Shown here piece by piece: positions 7,771 through 15,764 of a DNA stretch of 64,000 bases. Below the pieces are notes generated by a model, which saw only the letters and a program-made list of their open reading frames with translations, was not told where the DNA came from and made no database searches. The position numbers were made by a program, and so were the translations under genes. The DNA is taken from positions 1 through 64,000 of the forward strand of contig NZ_JACHJR010000001.1 of NCBI RefSeq assembly GCF_014203705.1, read 5' to 3'. Position 1 is the stretch's first letter, and each line of letters starts with the position of its first letter. Source of the DNA: Kitasatospora gansuensis. GTDB taxonomy: Bacteria; Actinomycetota; Actinomycetes; Streptomycetales; Streptomycetaceae.

Positions 7771-8163
7771 GTGGAGGACCCTCAGTTCGCTGTCCTGCTG
7801 ACCGACGCCTCGGCCGGCGGGCCAGCGGCCCTGCGAGCGGTCGTCGCGGTCACCAACCTGAGCCTGTGGCACAGCCGACAACTGCTGGACCGTGCGCCCG
7901 TCACCGCACGCGAGGACATCCCCTTCGCCGACGCCGAGGCAGCCGCCCGGCGGCTGCGCCAGGCCGGCGTGCCCGCCGCCGTCCGGTGCGACTGGTGCCG
8001 GCGTACCCTGCCCGACGACGAAACCCCCGTCGGCCCCGGCCCGTGCGCCTCCCGGTACTGGCCCACCGCCCACTGCCAGGCCAACTCCCTCACCAGCTGC
8101 GGCTGCGAGTTCTGCACCGCCTACGGGCCCCTGCCCGGCCACACCACCCACTCGGGAACCTGA
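7771..8163 (+). CDS. L7/L12 C-terminal-like domain fused to a Cys-rich zinc tail
   Basis: A 130-residue protein with a perfect ribosome site (GGAGGAGA) before the GTG. Residues 4-70 align by eye with the ribosomal L7/L12 C-terminal fold. 'FAVLLTDASAGGPAALRAVV' matches the first strand and helix; 'LSLWHSRQLLDRAP' matches the 'LGLKEAKDLVE.AP' helix; 'FADAEAAARRLRQAGVPAAV' matches the last helix and strand. A zinc-like tail follows: CDWC, a Cys at about 95, His-Cys, then CGCEFC. Real L7/L12 has no such tail, so this is a specialised paralogue. The role is unknown; ribosome or translation-factor contact would be inference. Confidence 0.7.
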   Translation: MEDPQFAVLLTDASAGGPAALRAVVAVTNLSLWHSRQLLDRAPVTAREDIPFADAEAAARRLRQAGVPAAVRCDWCRRTLPDDETPVGPGPCASRYWPTAHCQANSLTSCGCEFCTAYGPLPGHTTHSGT

Positions 8164-8269
8164 ACACCCACAGGCCGCGGACGGCGCAGGGCCGGCGGCC
8201 GCGCCGTGGAACCGCGCTCCCCGGGGCGGCGTCTGTCCGCCGGGGGCGCGGTCAACGGAGGGGCACCGA

Positions 8270-8997
8270 ATGCTTGTGGCCATGGTGACGCTCGTTGTGC
8301 TGTGCCCGTTGGCGGCTTGGTGGCCCTCGGTCCGGCGGCGGGGCCTACGAGAGACGGTTGCCGCCCTGCTGCTCGTGTGCGCGGTCACGGCCGGGTGCCT
8401 GGCGAGCCGCGTCCTGCAGCTCCGGCAAGGGCAGCACGACGTCCCTTTTGGCAGCAATCCTGCTGCCGGTCCCGCTGGTGCTGACCGGCTTGGTGATGGA
8501 TGCACGGCACGCGAAGGCCGGGCACCGTGAACCGCCGGTGATCGGGACGGCGAGCGTCGTCGTGTTCACCCTCTACCCGATGATCGCGTGCCTGTGGGCG
8601 GGTGCCTTGTACTGGACCGGAAGCCGGGCCGAGCAGATCCCTGGCATCGAGCAGCTGTCCCTCCCCGCCGGGCTCTCCACCGAAGACGGATCCCAGAGCT
8701 GCGCAACGGGACTCTGCAGAGCCACCTACTACGTCTCCAGCCCGGCCGAACCGGATCTCAGCGCGGTCTACGCGCAGTTGCGCTCACACCTCGACCACGG
8801 CTGGGACCTCGACTCACACGGGCGGGACTGCCACCCCACCGAGTGGATCACGGACCGCACCCTGCTCTGTGTGCAACTGCAGCCATGGTCCAACCCCCGC
8901 CGGTGTCTCCCTGAAAAATGGAATACGTCCAACCCGGGCAGAACCCCTGGCCCGGAAGCGCCGACTGACCGCTCCTCAGCCGGCCTTCCGGAGATGA
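8270..8997 (+). pseudogene. Four-helix membrane protein with extracytoplasmic tail, frameshifted
   Basis: GGAGGGG precedes the ATG at 8270. The first frame gives 'MLVAMVTLVVLCPLAAWWPS' and 'TVAALLLVCAVTAGCLASRV', two helices. Around 8430-8460 the sequence continues in the next frame with 'AAILLPVPLVLTGLVMDARH' and 'IGTASVVVFTLYPMIACLWA', two more helices. A soluble domain follows with paired cysteines (SCATGLCRATYY; DCHPTEW..LLCVQL). A second one-base change in the C run at 8889-8893 would restore an ending near 8997. Probably a small immunity- or envelope-type membrane protein; the family is not recognised. Confidence 0.55.
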
Positions 8998-9071
8998 TTT
9001 CCGGGCAGGCGCGGAGCGGCCTGGACGGTGGGCAGCGGTCGAGCTGCTGCTGTCGGGGCCCCCGGGGCGGG

Positions 9072-10125
9072 TCAGCCCGGCAGGAGGCGGGCCGCGGTGT
9101 CGCGGAGCCAGGTGCGTTCGGTGGAGACGATTGCGGTGCAGGGTGCGGGAGGCGAGGGCGGTGCGCTGGGCGGTGCGGCGGCGTTCGCGGTCGTAGGCGC
9201 GCAGGGCGGCCGGGAGGGCCAAGCGGCCGTGGTGGGTGACGGCGCGGGTGAGGGCTTCGGCGTCGAGGAGGGCGGTGCAGGCGCCCTGGCCGAGGTTGGG
9301 GGTCATGGCGTGGGCCGCATCGCCGACCAGGGCGACCTTGCCGGCCTGGCCGGCGTGGGACGAAGGTGGGCAGGGCGGGGAAGAGGTGGCGCATCTCGTA
9401 ACGCAGCCACGTCGCGGGGTCGCCGCGCTCCAGGATGCGGGGGATGGGTCGTGCCAGCCCTCGAAGAGGGCGCGCAGGCCGGCCGCGTCGGTGCCCTCGG
9501 GGACGGCGGCGTACCAGTTGGTGCGGCCCGCCTCGATGGGGGTCAGGCCGAAGAAGCGGCCCCGGCCCCAGGTCTCGCCGTGCACGGCGCTGTCGAGGTC
9601 GGCGATGCCGATCCAGGCGACCGAGCCCACCTTCCGCGGGCCGCTTCCGCTGCCGAACCACGCCTCCCGCACCGCGCTGTTGATGCCGTCGGCGCCGACG
9701 ACCAGGTCGTACCCGTCCGCCAGCGCGGCCGGGTCGGTGACGTTCTCGCCGAGGCGGACGGTGACCTCGCCCAGGGCGTCCAGCCGGGCCAGCAGCGCGT
9801 CGATCAGGTAGGGCCGGGAGATCAGCAGTTCGGGGCGGCCCGCCTTGCGTTCGAGGCGCTCCAGCGGGAGCTGGGCCAGCACCCGCCCGCCTGGGGTGCG
9901 GACCTGCGCGGATCGGTAGGGCACCGCGCGGGCGCGCACCGCCTCGCCCACGCCGAGCCGCTCCAGGGCGTCCTGCGCACCGGGGTGGAGAGCGAACGCG
10001 GTGCCGTAGCACTCCACTTCGGTGCGGCGCTCGCGCACCGTCACCCGCCAGCCCGCCCGGCGCAGCCCGATCGCCGTCGCCAGCCCGCCCACTCCCGCGC
10101 CCACCACAACGGCCGTACCCGTCAT
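9072..10125 (-). pseudogene. FAD-dependent monooxygenase, three frame changes
   Basis: Starts MTGTAVVVGAGVGGLATAIG (GxGxxG FAD site) and has 'DLVVGADGINSAVREAWFG' (DG motif) and 'GKVALVGDAAHAMTPNLGQG' (GD motif). This is a class A flavoprotein hydroxylase of about 350 residues. The middle 'IPRILERGDPATWLRYEMRH' and 'LFPALPTFVP' lie in another frame (about 9350-9440) and the frame then returns, so two opposite indels flank it. A third near 9125 is needed to reach the natural end 'IVSTERTWLRDTAARLLPG' and the stop at 9072. Between the changes the protein is well preserved, which fits recent decay or sequencing indels. It is divergent from the TetR gene at 10231, probably its regulator. Confidence 0.85.
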
Positions 10126-10173
10126 CACACGCCCCCGGTCGCCGGGTCCGCCCAGCAGCGGACCACCACAGAT

Positions 10174-10183
10174 GTGGTACCAC
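10174..10183. promoter_or_regulatory. Palindrome between divergent monooxygenase and tetR genes
   Basis: GTGGTACCAC, a perfect 10-base palindrome, sits in the 105-base gap between the FAD monooxygenase and the divergent TetR gene. A related half-site (GTATCGTGGT) follows at 10191-10200. Location and symmetry fit a TetR operator controlling both promoters (inference). Confidence 0.45.
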
Positions 10184-10230
10184 GGCTGGGGTATCGTGGT
10201 CAACGAACCGACGAAAGAAGGAAGTTGACG

Positions 10231-10815
10231 GTGACTGGGAACCGCCGGGATCTGCTGCGCGACGCCGCGATCGAGGTCCTGGCCGCCGCGGGCGGACGAG
10301 GACTGACGCACCGGGCCGTGGACGCGGCCGCCGCCGTGCCGCCGGGCACCGCGAAGAACTACTTCCCCACCCGGGACGCCCTGCTGCGCGCCGCGGCCGA
10401 GCGCTGCGTCGAGCAGTACCGCCGGGTGACCGCGGAACTGACGGCCGGCCGGGCCGGACCCACGGATCGTGAGGGCCTGGCGGCCCTGCTCGGCGCACTG
10501 CTGCGCGACGTCGCGGGCCCCGGCCGCCCCCGCATGCTCGCCTACCTGGAACTGCAGAACGAGGCGGCCCGCCGCAGCGAACTCGCCGCCGTCCTCGACC
10601 CGATCGCGGCCGCGGACTTCACGGGCTTCGAACACGCCCAGCGCCTGGCGGGGCTGCCCGTCACCGTGCAGCGGGCCGCCGCCGTCACCCTCGCCCTGCA
10701 CGCCGCCATCCCCCACCTGCTCACCGGCGGCCCCGCCACCCTGGCCCACGCCGGCCTCGATGACCCCGACCGGTTCGTCCGCGGCCTCCTGGACGCCGTG
10801 TACCCGCCACCGTGA
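10231..10815 (+). CDS. TetR-family regulator
   Basis: A 194-residue TetR-type repressor. The helix-turn-helix reads 'NRRDLLRDAAIEVLAAAGGR' then 'GLTHRAVDAAAAVPPGTAKN' and YFPTRDALLRAA. The C-terminal half is helical with 'RPRMLAYLELQNEAARRSEL', typical of actinobacterial TetR regulators beside flavin monooxygenases. A GTG start at 10231 preceded by AGGA is used; a TTG six bases upstream is an alternative. It is divergent from the monooxygenase with a palindrome between them, so regulation of that gene and of itself is likely. Confidence 0.9.
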   Translation: MTGNRRDLLRDAAIEVLAAAGGRGLTHRAVDAAAAVPPGTAKNYFPTRDALLRAAAERCVEQYRRVTAELTAGRAGPTDREGLAALLGALLRDVAGPGRPRMLAYLELQNEAARRSELAAVLDPIAAADFTGFEHAQRLAGLPVTVQRAAAVTLALHAAIPHLLTGGPATLAHAGLDDPDRFVRGLLDAVYPPP

Positions 10816-10822
10816 CGGCCCG

Positions 10823-12507
10823 TCAGTACGGGGTGTCGAAGCAGTAGGTCTCCGTCCACGCGGACGCCCCGTACTGGTTGGCCGCCCGCAGCGCGATGCA
10901 GACGTGGTCGCCGGAGTACGGGCCGGTGAGGTGGTAGCTGGTGCCCGAGGTCGAGTAGACGGTGTTCACCTTCCTGGTCTGGTTGTCGTACCGGACGTCG
11001 TAGCGGGTCGCGTCCGGCTGCGCGGACCACGTCATGGTGAGCGGCATGTCGCAGGCCCCGACGCAGCCGTGGTCGAAGGTCGCGTTGTAGCCCGGCATCG
11101 CCGCAGGCGGCGAACCCTGGGGCGGGGGCGGAGGTGTGGGGGTCGGCGTGGGGGCCGGCGTGGTCCTGGGCGCGGGCGCCGGCGCCGCGGTGTTCCCGCC
11201 CGGCGTACCGCCACCGCCGCCCGCGGCGTTTCGGTGCCCCCGGCGCTTCCTGACGTGCTGCCGGTGCTCTTGCCGCCGCCGGTTGTGCCGCCGGCCGCGC
11301 CGCCCGACGACCCGTCGGTGCCGCCCGTCGGCGGCGGCTCGGTGACGGGCGCGCTGCCCGACGCCTGGGGCGCCGGCGACGGGGGCGGCGGCGTGGTGGC
11401 CGTGGGGCTGCCCGGGTCGGCGGACGCCGTCGGTGCGGTGGGCGTCACCGACACCGCCGAGCCGGTGGGGCTTGTGCCCGTCGGGCCCAGGCCCTGCGGG
11501 GTGCCGCCGCCCGGGGCCAGCGCGACGGTGACGGCCGTGCCGACGGCAACGGCGACGACGGCTGCCAGCGCGATCGGCGCCCGGCGCCGCCGGGGCGGGC
11601 GTTCGACGTGGTTGCGCTCCGTCGGGGTACGCGGCGGGGACGGAATCTCGGTGTCGCCCGCGTGCCGGATCAGCACCGCCAGGCCGCTGCGGTCCAGGGT
11701 CTCCTCCCCCAGGCCCAGCATCGCGCCCAGCTGCCCGGGGGTCGGCCGCTCACCCGGGTCCTTGGCCAGACAGCGGCGGACCGCACCGGCCAGGTCCGCC
11801 GGGACCTGCTCGAGGTCCGGCTCCTCGTGCACGATCCGGAACCCGAACGCGAAGGAGTCCGTCTGCCCGAACGGATGCTCCCCCGTCGCCGCGAAGGCCA
11901 GCACCAGCCCCAGCGCGAACACGTCGGCCGCCGCCGTGACCCGCCCCCGCACCTGCAGCTGCTCCGGCGCCATGAACTGGGGCGTGCCCAGCACCACCCC
12001 CGTCTGCGTCAGAGTGGTCACCGCCGCACCCCGCGCGATCCCGAAGTCGATCAGCCTCGGCCCGTCCGCCCCCAGCAGGATGTTGCCGGGCTTGACGTCC
12101 CGGTGCACCAGCCCCGCCGCGTGGATCGCACCCAGCGCCTGGGCCAGGCGCACCCCCAGCGCCCGCACCGACACGACGTCCAGAGGCCCGTGCTCGGCGA
12201 TGACCGCGTTCAGCGTCGGACCCGGCACGTACTCGGTCGCCAGCCACGGCTGCTCGGCGTCCACGTCATGGTCCACGATCGCCGCGAAGTACGGCCCCGA
12301 CATCGCCCGCGTCGCGGTCACCTCCCGCCGGAACCGGGCGATGAAGTCACCGTTCTGCGTCAACTCCTCATTGATCACCTTCACCGCGACCAGAACCTCA
12401 CCCAGCCGCCCGAGGTAGACCCGCCCCATACCGCCCGCCCCGAGCACACCGAGCAGCTCGTACGGGCCCACCCGCCGCGGATCACCGTCCTGGAGCGCCT
12501 TCACCAC
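10823..12507 (-). pseudogene. Ser/Thr protein kinase with Fn3-like C-terminal domain, frameshifted in the linker
   Basis: The N-terminal PknB-type kinase domain is complete. It has the Gly loop GVLGAGGMGRVY, Lys in VAVKVI, catalytic HRDVKPGN, DFGIA, and APEQLQ. After the kinase comes a basic stretch, one transmembrane helix (PIALAAVVAVAVGTAVTVAL) and a long Pro/Thr/Gly linker. Near 11225-11240 the frame must shift by one base. The other frame continues the linker (APAPAPRTTPAPTPTPTPPP) and ends in an extracellular Fn3-like domain: 'MTWSAQPDATRYDVRYDN', 'TSYHLTGPYSGDHVCIALRA', ANQYGASAWTETYCF. The kinase part may still function without the sensor tail. Confidence 0.85.
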
Positions 12508-12772
12508 GCCACCCCCGGCACGGTCGCCGCAGGCACGAGCAGCCCGCCGGGCAGCACAGTCAGCATGTCTGTCTCACGTTCGGCAGAAGGGGAAGGGTTT
12601 CGCGGACACGGCCCCGGACGCCTCGCCGGCGCGGGCTCCGACGGGCCGCCGCCGCGATGATGGCCACCCCACCACCCACAGCACCAGGCCACGGGCACCG
12701 GCCATTGATGGCCGGTCCCACCCAAGAGCCCGGCCGCCGGCCACACCGGGCAGGACCGACACAGGACCAGAC

Positions 12773-13014
12773 GACGCGGCATCAGATGACACAGCGGTCC
12801 GCCGGCGCAGCGGTCCGCCGGCGCAGCGGTCCGGCGGAGCGGCGGTCCGGCGGCGCGCGGCCGCGGCGGTCCACCGGCGCCGGGCGGGCGGGAATCCCGG
12901 TGACGCGGCATCAGGTGACGCAGCGCTCCGGCGGAGCGGCGGTCCGGCGGAGCGGCGGTCCGGCGGAGCGGCGGAGCGGCGGTCCACCGGCGCGGGGCGG
13001 GCGGGAATCCCGGT
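12773..13014. repeat. Nested GC-rich tandem repeat
   Basis: The 12508-13078 spacer contains two tandem macro-units, 12773-12901 (129 bases) and 12902-13014 (113 bases). Each begins GACGCGGCATCAG and ends GGCGGGAATCCCGGT; a third partial start follows at 13015. Inside each unit a short word, GCGGTCCGGCGGA with small variants, is itself repeated several times. The minus strand is open across it, but its translation is only repetitive Pro/Arg/Ala sequence. I read it as non-coding repeat DNA able to form hairpins; no function is known. Confidence 0.75.
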
Positions 13015-13078
13015 GACGCGGCGGCGGTGCGTCTGGGATAAAGGCCCCACACACCCGCCCGATCCCGTGAGGCCTCCC

Positions 13079-13621
13079 GTGACGATCACCTGGCGCAGAG
13101 TCGGCGAACCGGACTTCCCGCAACTGAGGCAGTGGCTCCTGCAGCCCCATGTCGCCCGCTGGTGGAACCACGACACCTCACCCGAGGCGATCGCCCGCCA
13201 CTTCGCACCGGCCGTCCGGGGCGAGGAGCCCTCGGAGGACTTCCTCGTCGCCCTCGACGGAGCCCCGGTCGCCCTGGTCCAGCGGTGCCGGCTCGCCGAC
13301 TACCCCCAGTACCTCGGCGAACTCGCCTCCCAGACCGAGATCCCCGACCAGGCGATCACCCTCGACTACCTCATCGGCGACCCCCGGCTGACCGGCCAAG
13401 GACTCGGCACCCGCATCATCGAGGCGATCATCACGGCCACCTGGACCGACCACCCCGACGCGCAGAGCATCGTCATCCCCGTCCACCGCGCCAACCGGGC
13501 CTCCTGGCGGATGCTGGAGAAAGCCGGACTCCACCGCTGCGCCGAGGCATCCCTGGAGCCCGACAACCCCGCCGACGACCGCCTGCACTTCATCTACCGG
13601 ACCGACCGCCCCACCCACTGA
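13079..13621 (+). CDS. AAC(6')-like GNAT acetyltransferase
   Basis: A 180-residue acetyl-CoA-dependent N-acetyltransferase of the aminoglycoside 6'-N-acetyltransferase group. Visible: 'LQPHVARWWNHDTSPEAI' (substrate-side region with the WW-H signature), 'FLVALDGAPVALVQRCRLAD', 'AITLDYLIGDPRLTGQGLGT' (acetyl-CoA loop, G-Q-G-L-G-T) and 'HRANRASWRMLEKAGLHRCA', ending EPDNPADDRLHFIYRTDRP. Length and motifs match the family. The start is the GTG at 13079. It could confer low-level aminoglycoside modification, but many such chromosomal genes have other substrates. Confidence 0.85.
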   Translation: MTITWRRVGEPDFPQLRQWLLQPHVARWWNHDTSPEAIARHFAPAVRGEEPSEDFLVALDGAPVALVQRCRLADYPQYLGELASQTEIPDQAITLDYLIGDPRLTGQGLGTRIIEAIITATWTDHPDAQSIVIPVHRANRASWRMLEKAGLHRCAEASLEPDNPADDRLHFIYRTDRPTH

Positions 13622-13779
13622 CCACTCCCCCGGCCCGCCACGACCGGCTCCCGGTGGCACCCAACACACGGGCGGCCGCTCCAGGCCGGCTGCGCGCGGG
13701 GAGATCCGCCGCTCCGGACCCACACCGCGACGCGGGCGCGCAGACTCCCGGCACGGGCAGCGAAGCCGGACCCCGGCGC

Positions 13780-14250
13780 ATGGCCGAGACCACGAAACCC
13801 CTCACCCTCACCGACCCGGATCCGCTGTGGGAGACGGCAGGGACGGGCCTCTGCGAGCAACTGCGAGCCGCGCTCGAACCCTCCGCGGTGCACGTCGAGC
13901 ACATCGGCAGCACCGCCGTCCCGGGAACGGCCGCCACGGCGGTCCTCGACACATCCAGGTGAGCGTGGCAGACCTGACCGAAGCCGACCGGATCTTCGAA
14001 CTCCCGCTCCCAGAGCGGGGATTCACTCCCCTGCCCCACCACCAGGACCACGTGCCCGCCGGACAGGACGACGACCTTGCCCGCCGGCCGAAGCGGTTCC
14101 GGCAACGCAGCAGCCGGCCGGCCCCGGACGTCAACCCGCACGCCCGGCTCCCCGGTTCACCGAACGAACGTCTCGCGCCGCTGTTCCGGAACCGGTTCCA
14201 CGCCCACCCCCAGACGATCCCCGCCCACGCCCACTCCAAGCGGCTCCTCC
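13780..14250 (+). pseudogene. GrpB/DUF427-region-like nucleotidyltransferase remnant (GrpB family)
   Basis: From the ATG at 13780 the frame reads 'LTDPDPLWETAGTGLCEQLR' and 'VHVEHIGSTAVPGTAATAVL'; 'VEHIGSTAVPG' is the GrpB-family signature. It then stops at 13962. The rest is found in another frame: 'VADLTEADRIFELPLPERGF', 'RPAPDVNPHARLPGSPNERL' and 'APLFRNRFHAHPQTIPAHAH', then SKRLL, matching the family's 'DVHLHV...GS.E..R.L.FRD.L..HP......Y...K'. Core positions are substituted (FRN for FRD, the 'DID' segment lost), so this is a true, aged pseudogene and not just one indel. Confidence 0.6.
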
Positions 14251-14672
14251 CACCGGCCGTCACCAGCCCCGGCACCTCCGCCGAGATCAACGACCCGGTG
14301 GCCGACCCGACCGTGGCAGCGGCCGAACCCCGGGCGGCCGCCACGGGCCGGACCCCGCACGGCCACACCGCGACAGCACCCCGAGAAAAAGCAGGAAGGC
14401 GGCACTGCCACGGCAGCGCCGCCCTGCTGCCGTCCCGGCCGGCGGCGGTGCGATTCGGCGGCACCCCCGAGACTGCCGGACGCGGTGCCACCGACCGGGA
14501 CGGTGCTGCGCGGGACACATCCCCCGGCAGGGCCGGCGCCCCGCCCCTCGCCATGTCCGGCAGCAGCATCTCCATGCTCGGCCATCCGCCGCCGGCCACC
14601 CGCCCAACCGACGAGGCGCCCGTGGTCGAAGCTTGACCCCCTCGCAACACTGACACCCCATCAGAACCACAT
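14251..14672. other. Intergenic stretch, no gene recognised
   Basis: No frame here has a ribosome site with normal protein composition. The last 40 bases (about 14635-14672) are less GC-rich than the surroundings and could hold the promoter for the two tiny ORFs that follow. Nothing else was seen. Confidence 0.5.
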
Positions 14673-14780
14673 ATGTCGCAAATTGACCGCTTACATCCCC
14701 GCCCAGCGGCGGGGGCGGCACACCCCCCGAACGTCCGACCGCACCACACAGCCCCTGCACCGACGGAGACGCAAACGTAA
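14673..14780 (+). CDS. Possible 35-residue leader peptide
   Basis: ATG at 14673 to TAA at 14778-14780, product MSQIDRLHPRPAAGAAHPPN and so on, ending TETQT. It lies in locally AT-richer DNA, and its stop overlaps the ATG of the next small ORF (TAATG), which is the main reason to list it. Composition is Pro/His-rich and there is no good ribosome site. It may be chance. Confidence 0.2.
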   Translation: MSQIDRLHPRPAAGAAHPPNVRPHHTAPAPTETQT

Positions 14781-14956
14781 TGAGCGAGAGCACCGACGAC
14801 CACGCCCCGAACGAGCCCCCACCAAACCAGCCTGAGCGGCGCCCTCGGGCCTGCCACGGTGCCGGCGTACGGATCGTCGATCCGCACAGCCGGGTCCGCG
14901 CGAACGCGCACCACCGCGGGTGGCCGCCCCCGGGCGCAGCGCACCGGGCAAGTTGA
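14780..14956 (+). CDS. Possible small protein, 58 residues
   Basis: ATG at 14780 with GGAG about ten bases upstream, product MSESTDDHAPNEPPPNQPER, then a His/Arg-rich half 'VRIVDPHSRVRANAHHRGWP'. The polar, acidic N-terminus is plausible for a small cytosolic protein. No family is recognised. It precedes the YCII gene on the same strand by 163 bases. Confidence 0.3.
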   Translation: MSESTDDHAPNEPPPNQPERRPRACHGAGVRIVDPHSRVRANAHHRGWPPPGAAHRAS

Positions 14957-15119
14957 TCATCCGTGCCGTCCGGGCGGCCCCGCCCCCGCCCACCACGGCT
15001 CGCAGGAAAAGCCGAAGGAATCCCTTTCGCGCCCGATGTCGAGAACCCGCGCCCGGCTCCGACCAAAGGGTGCGAGCGCGCCGAACGGGCGCGCGGGACA
15101 CAAAAAATGCGGACACCTG

Positions 15120-15764
15120 ATGAAGTACGTCGCGATGATCCACGGCAACCAGGCCAAGCGGGACCCCTTCCCCGCCGACGCCTGGCCCGAGGCGATCGCC
15201 CGGCAGGACGCGTTCAACAAGAAGTACCGCGACAGCGGTGAACTGCTGGACGCCTACGGCCTGGCGGACGCGGCCAACGCGCAGCTGGTGCGCCGCAAGG
15301 ACGACGCCCCGGCGGTCACCGACGGGCCGCACCTGGAGACCAAGGAGTACATCGCCAGCTTCCACCTGCTGGACTGCCACTGCCCGGAGCCCGCACAGGA
15401 GACCGCCGCCGACATGCCCTTCGCCGACACCGACCCGGTCGACCTGCGGCCCGTGCCGCACGACACCGCGACGGACCTGCGACCGGACCCCCCGGCGCCG
15501 AGGACCCGCTGCGCGAACTGGCGCCACAGGTCCTCGGCGCCCTCATCCGCCGCTACGGCGTCTTCGACACCTGCCAGGACGCCATCCAGGAAGCACTGCC
15601 GGCCACCGCCCTCCAGCGGCCCACCCAAGGGACGCCGGACAACCCCCGCGGATGGCTGGTCACCATCGCCTCCCACCGGCTGGTGGACCAGGTCCGCAGC
15701 GAGCAGGCACGCCGCCGACGCGAGGAGAGGACCGCCCTGGCCACCCCGCAGGCCGAACAGCTGA
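15120..15764 (+). CDS. YCII/DGPF-domain protein; natural stop apparently lost
   Basis: 'MKYVAMIHGNQAKRDPFPAD' and 'VTDGPHLETKEYIASFHLLD', then 'AADMPFADTDPVDLRPVPHD', are the YCII-related (DGPF) fold whose genes neighbour ECF42 sigma factors. Family proteins end shortly after 'DLRPV..TATDL' (about residue 120). Here the codon after DL is CGA at 15480-15482 where TGA is expected, so the frame runs on to 15764 through the sigma gene's other frame. The last ~95 residues are thus almost certainly not functional protein. The same base also sets the start of the sigma gene (see findings). Confidence 0.8.
   Translation: MKYVAMIHGNQAKRDPFPADAWPEAIARQDAFNKKYRDSGELLDAYGLADAANAQLVRRKDDAPAVTDGPHLETKEYIASFHLLDCHCPEPAQETAADMPFADTDPVDLRPVPHDTATDLRPDPPAPRTRCANWRHRSSAPSSAATASSTPARTPSRKHCRPPPSSGPPKGRRTTPADGWSPSPPTGWWTRSAASRHAADARRGPPWPPRRPNS

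Noticed and set aside
12773..13014. Tandem repeat as a CRISPR array
   Set aside because: Repeats abut, vary in length and have no unique spacers; no cas genes nearby.
12501..13052. Minus-strand frame across the tandem repeat (183 codons)
   Set aside because: Encodes only repeated Pro/Arg/Ala words that mirror the DNA repeat; no ribosome site.
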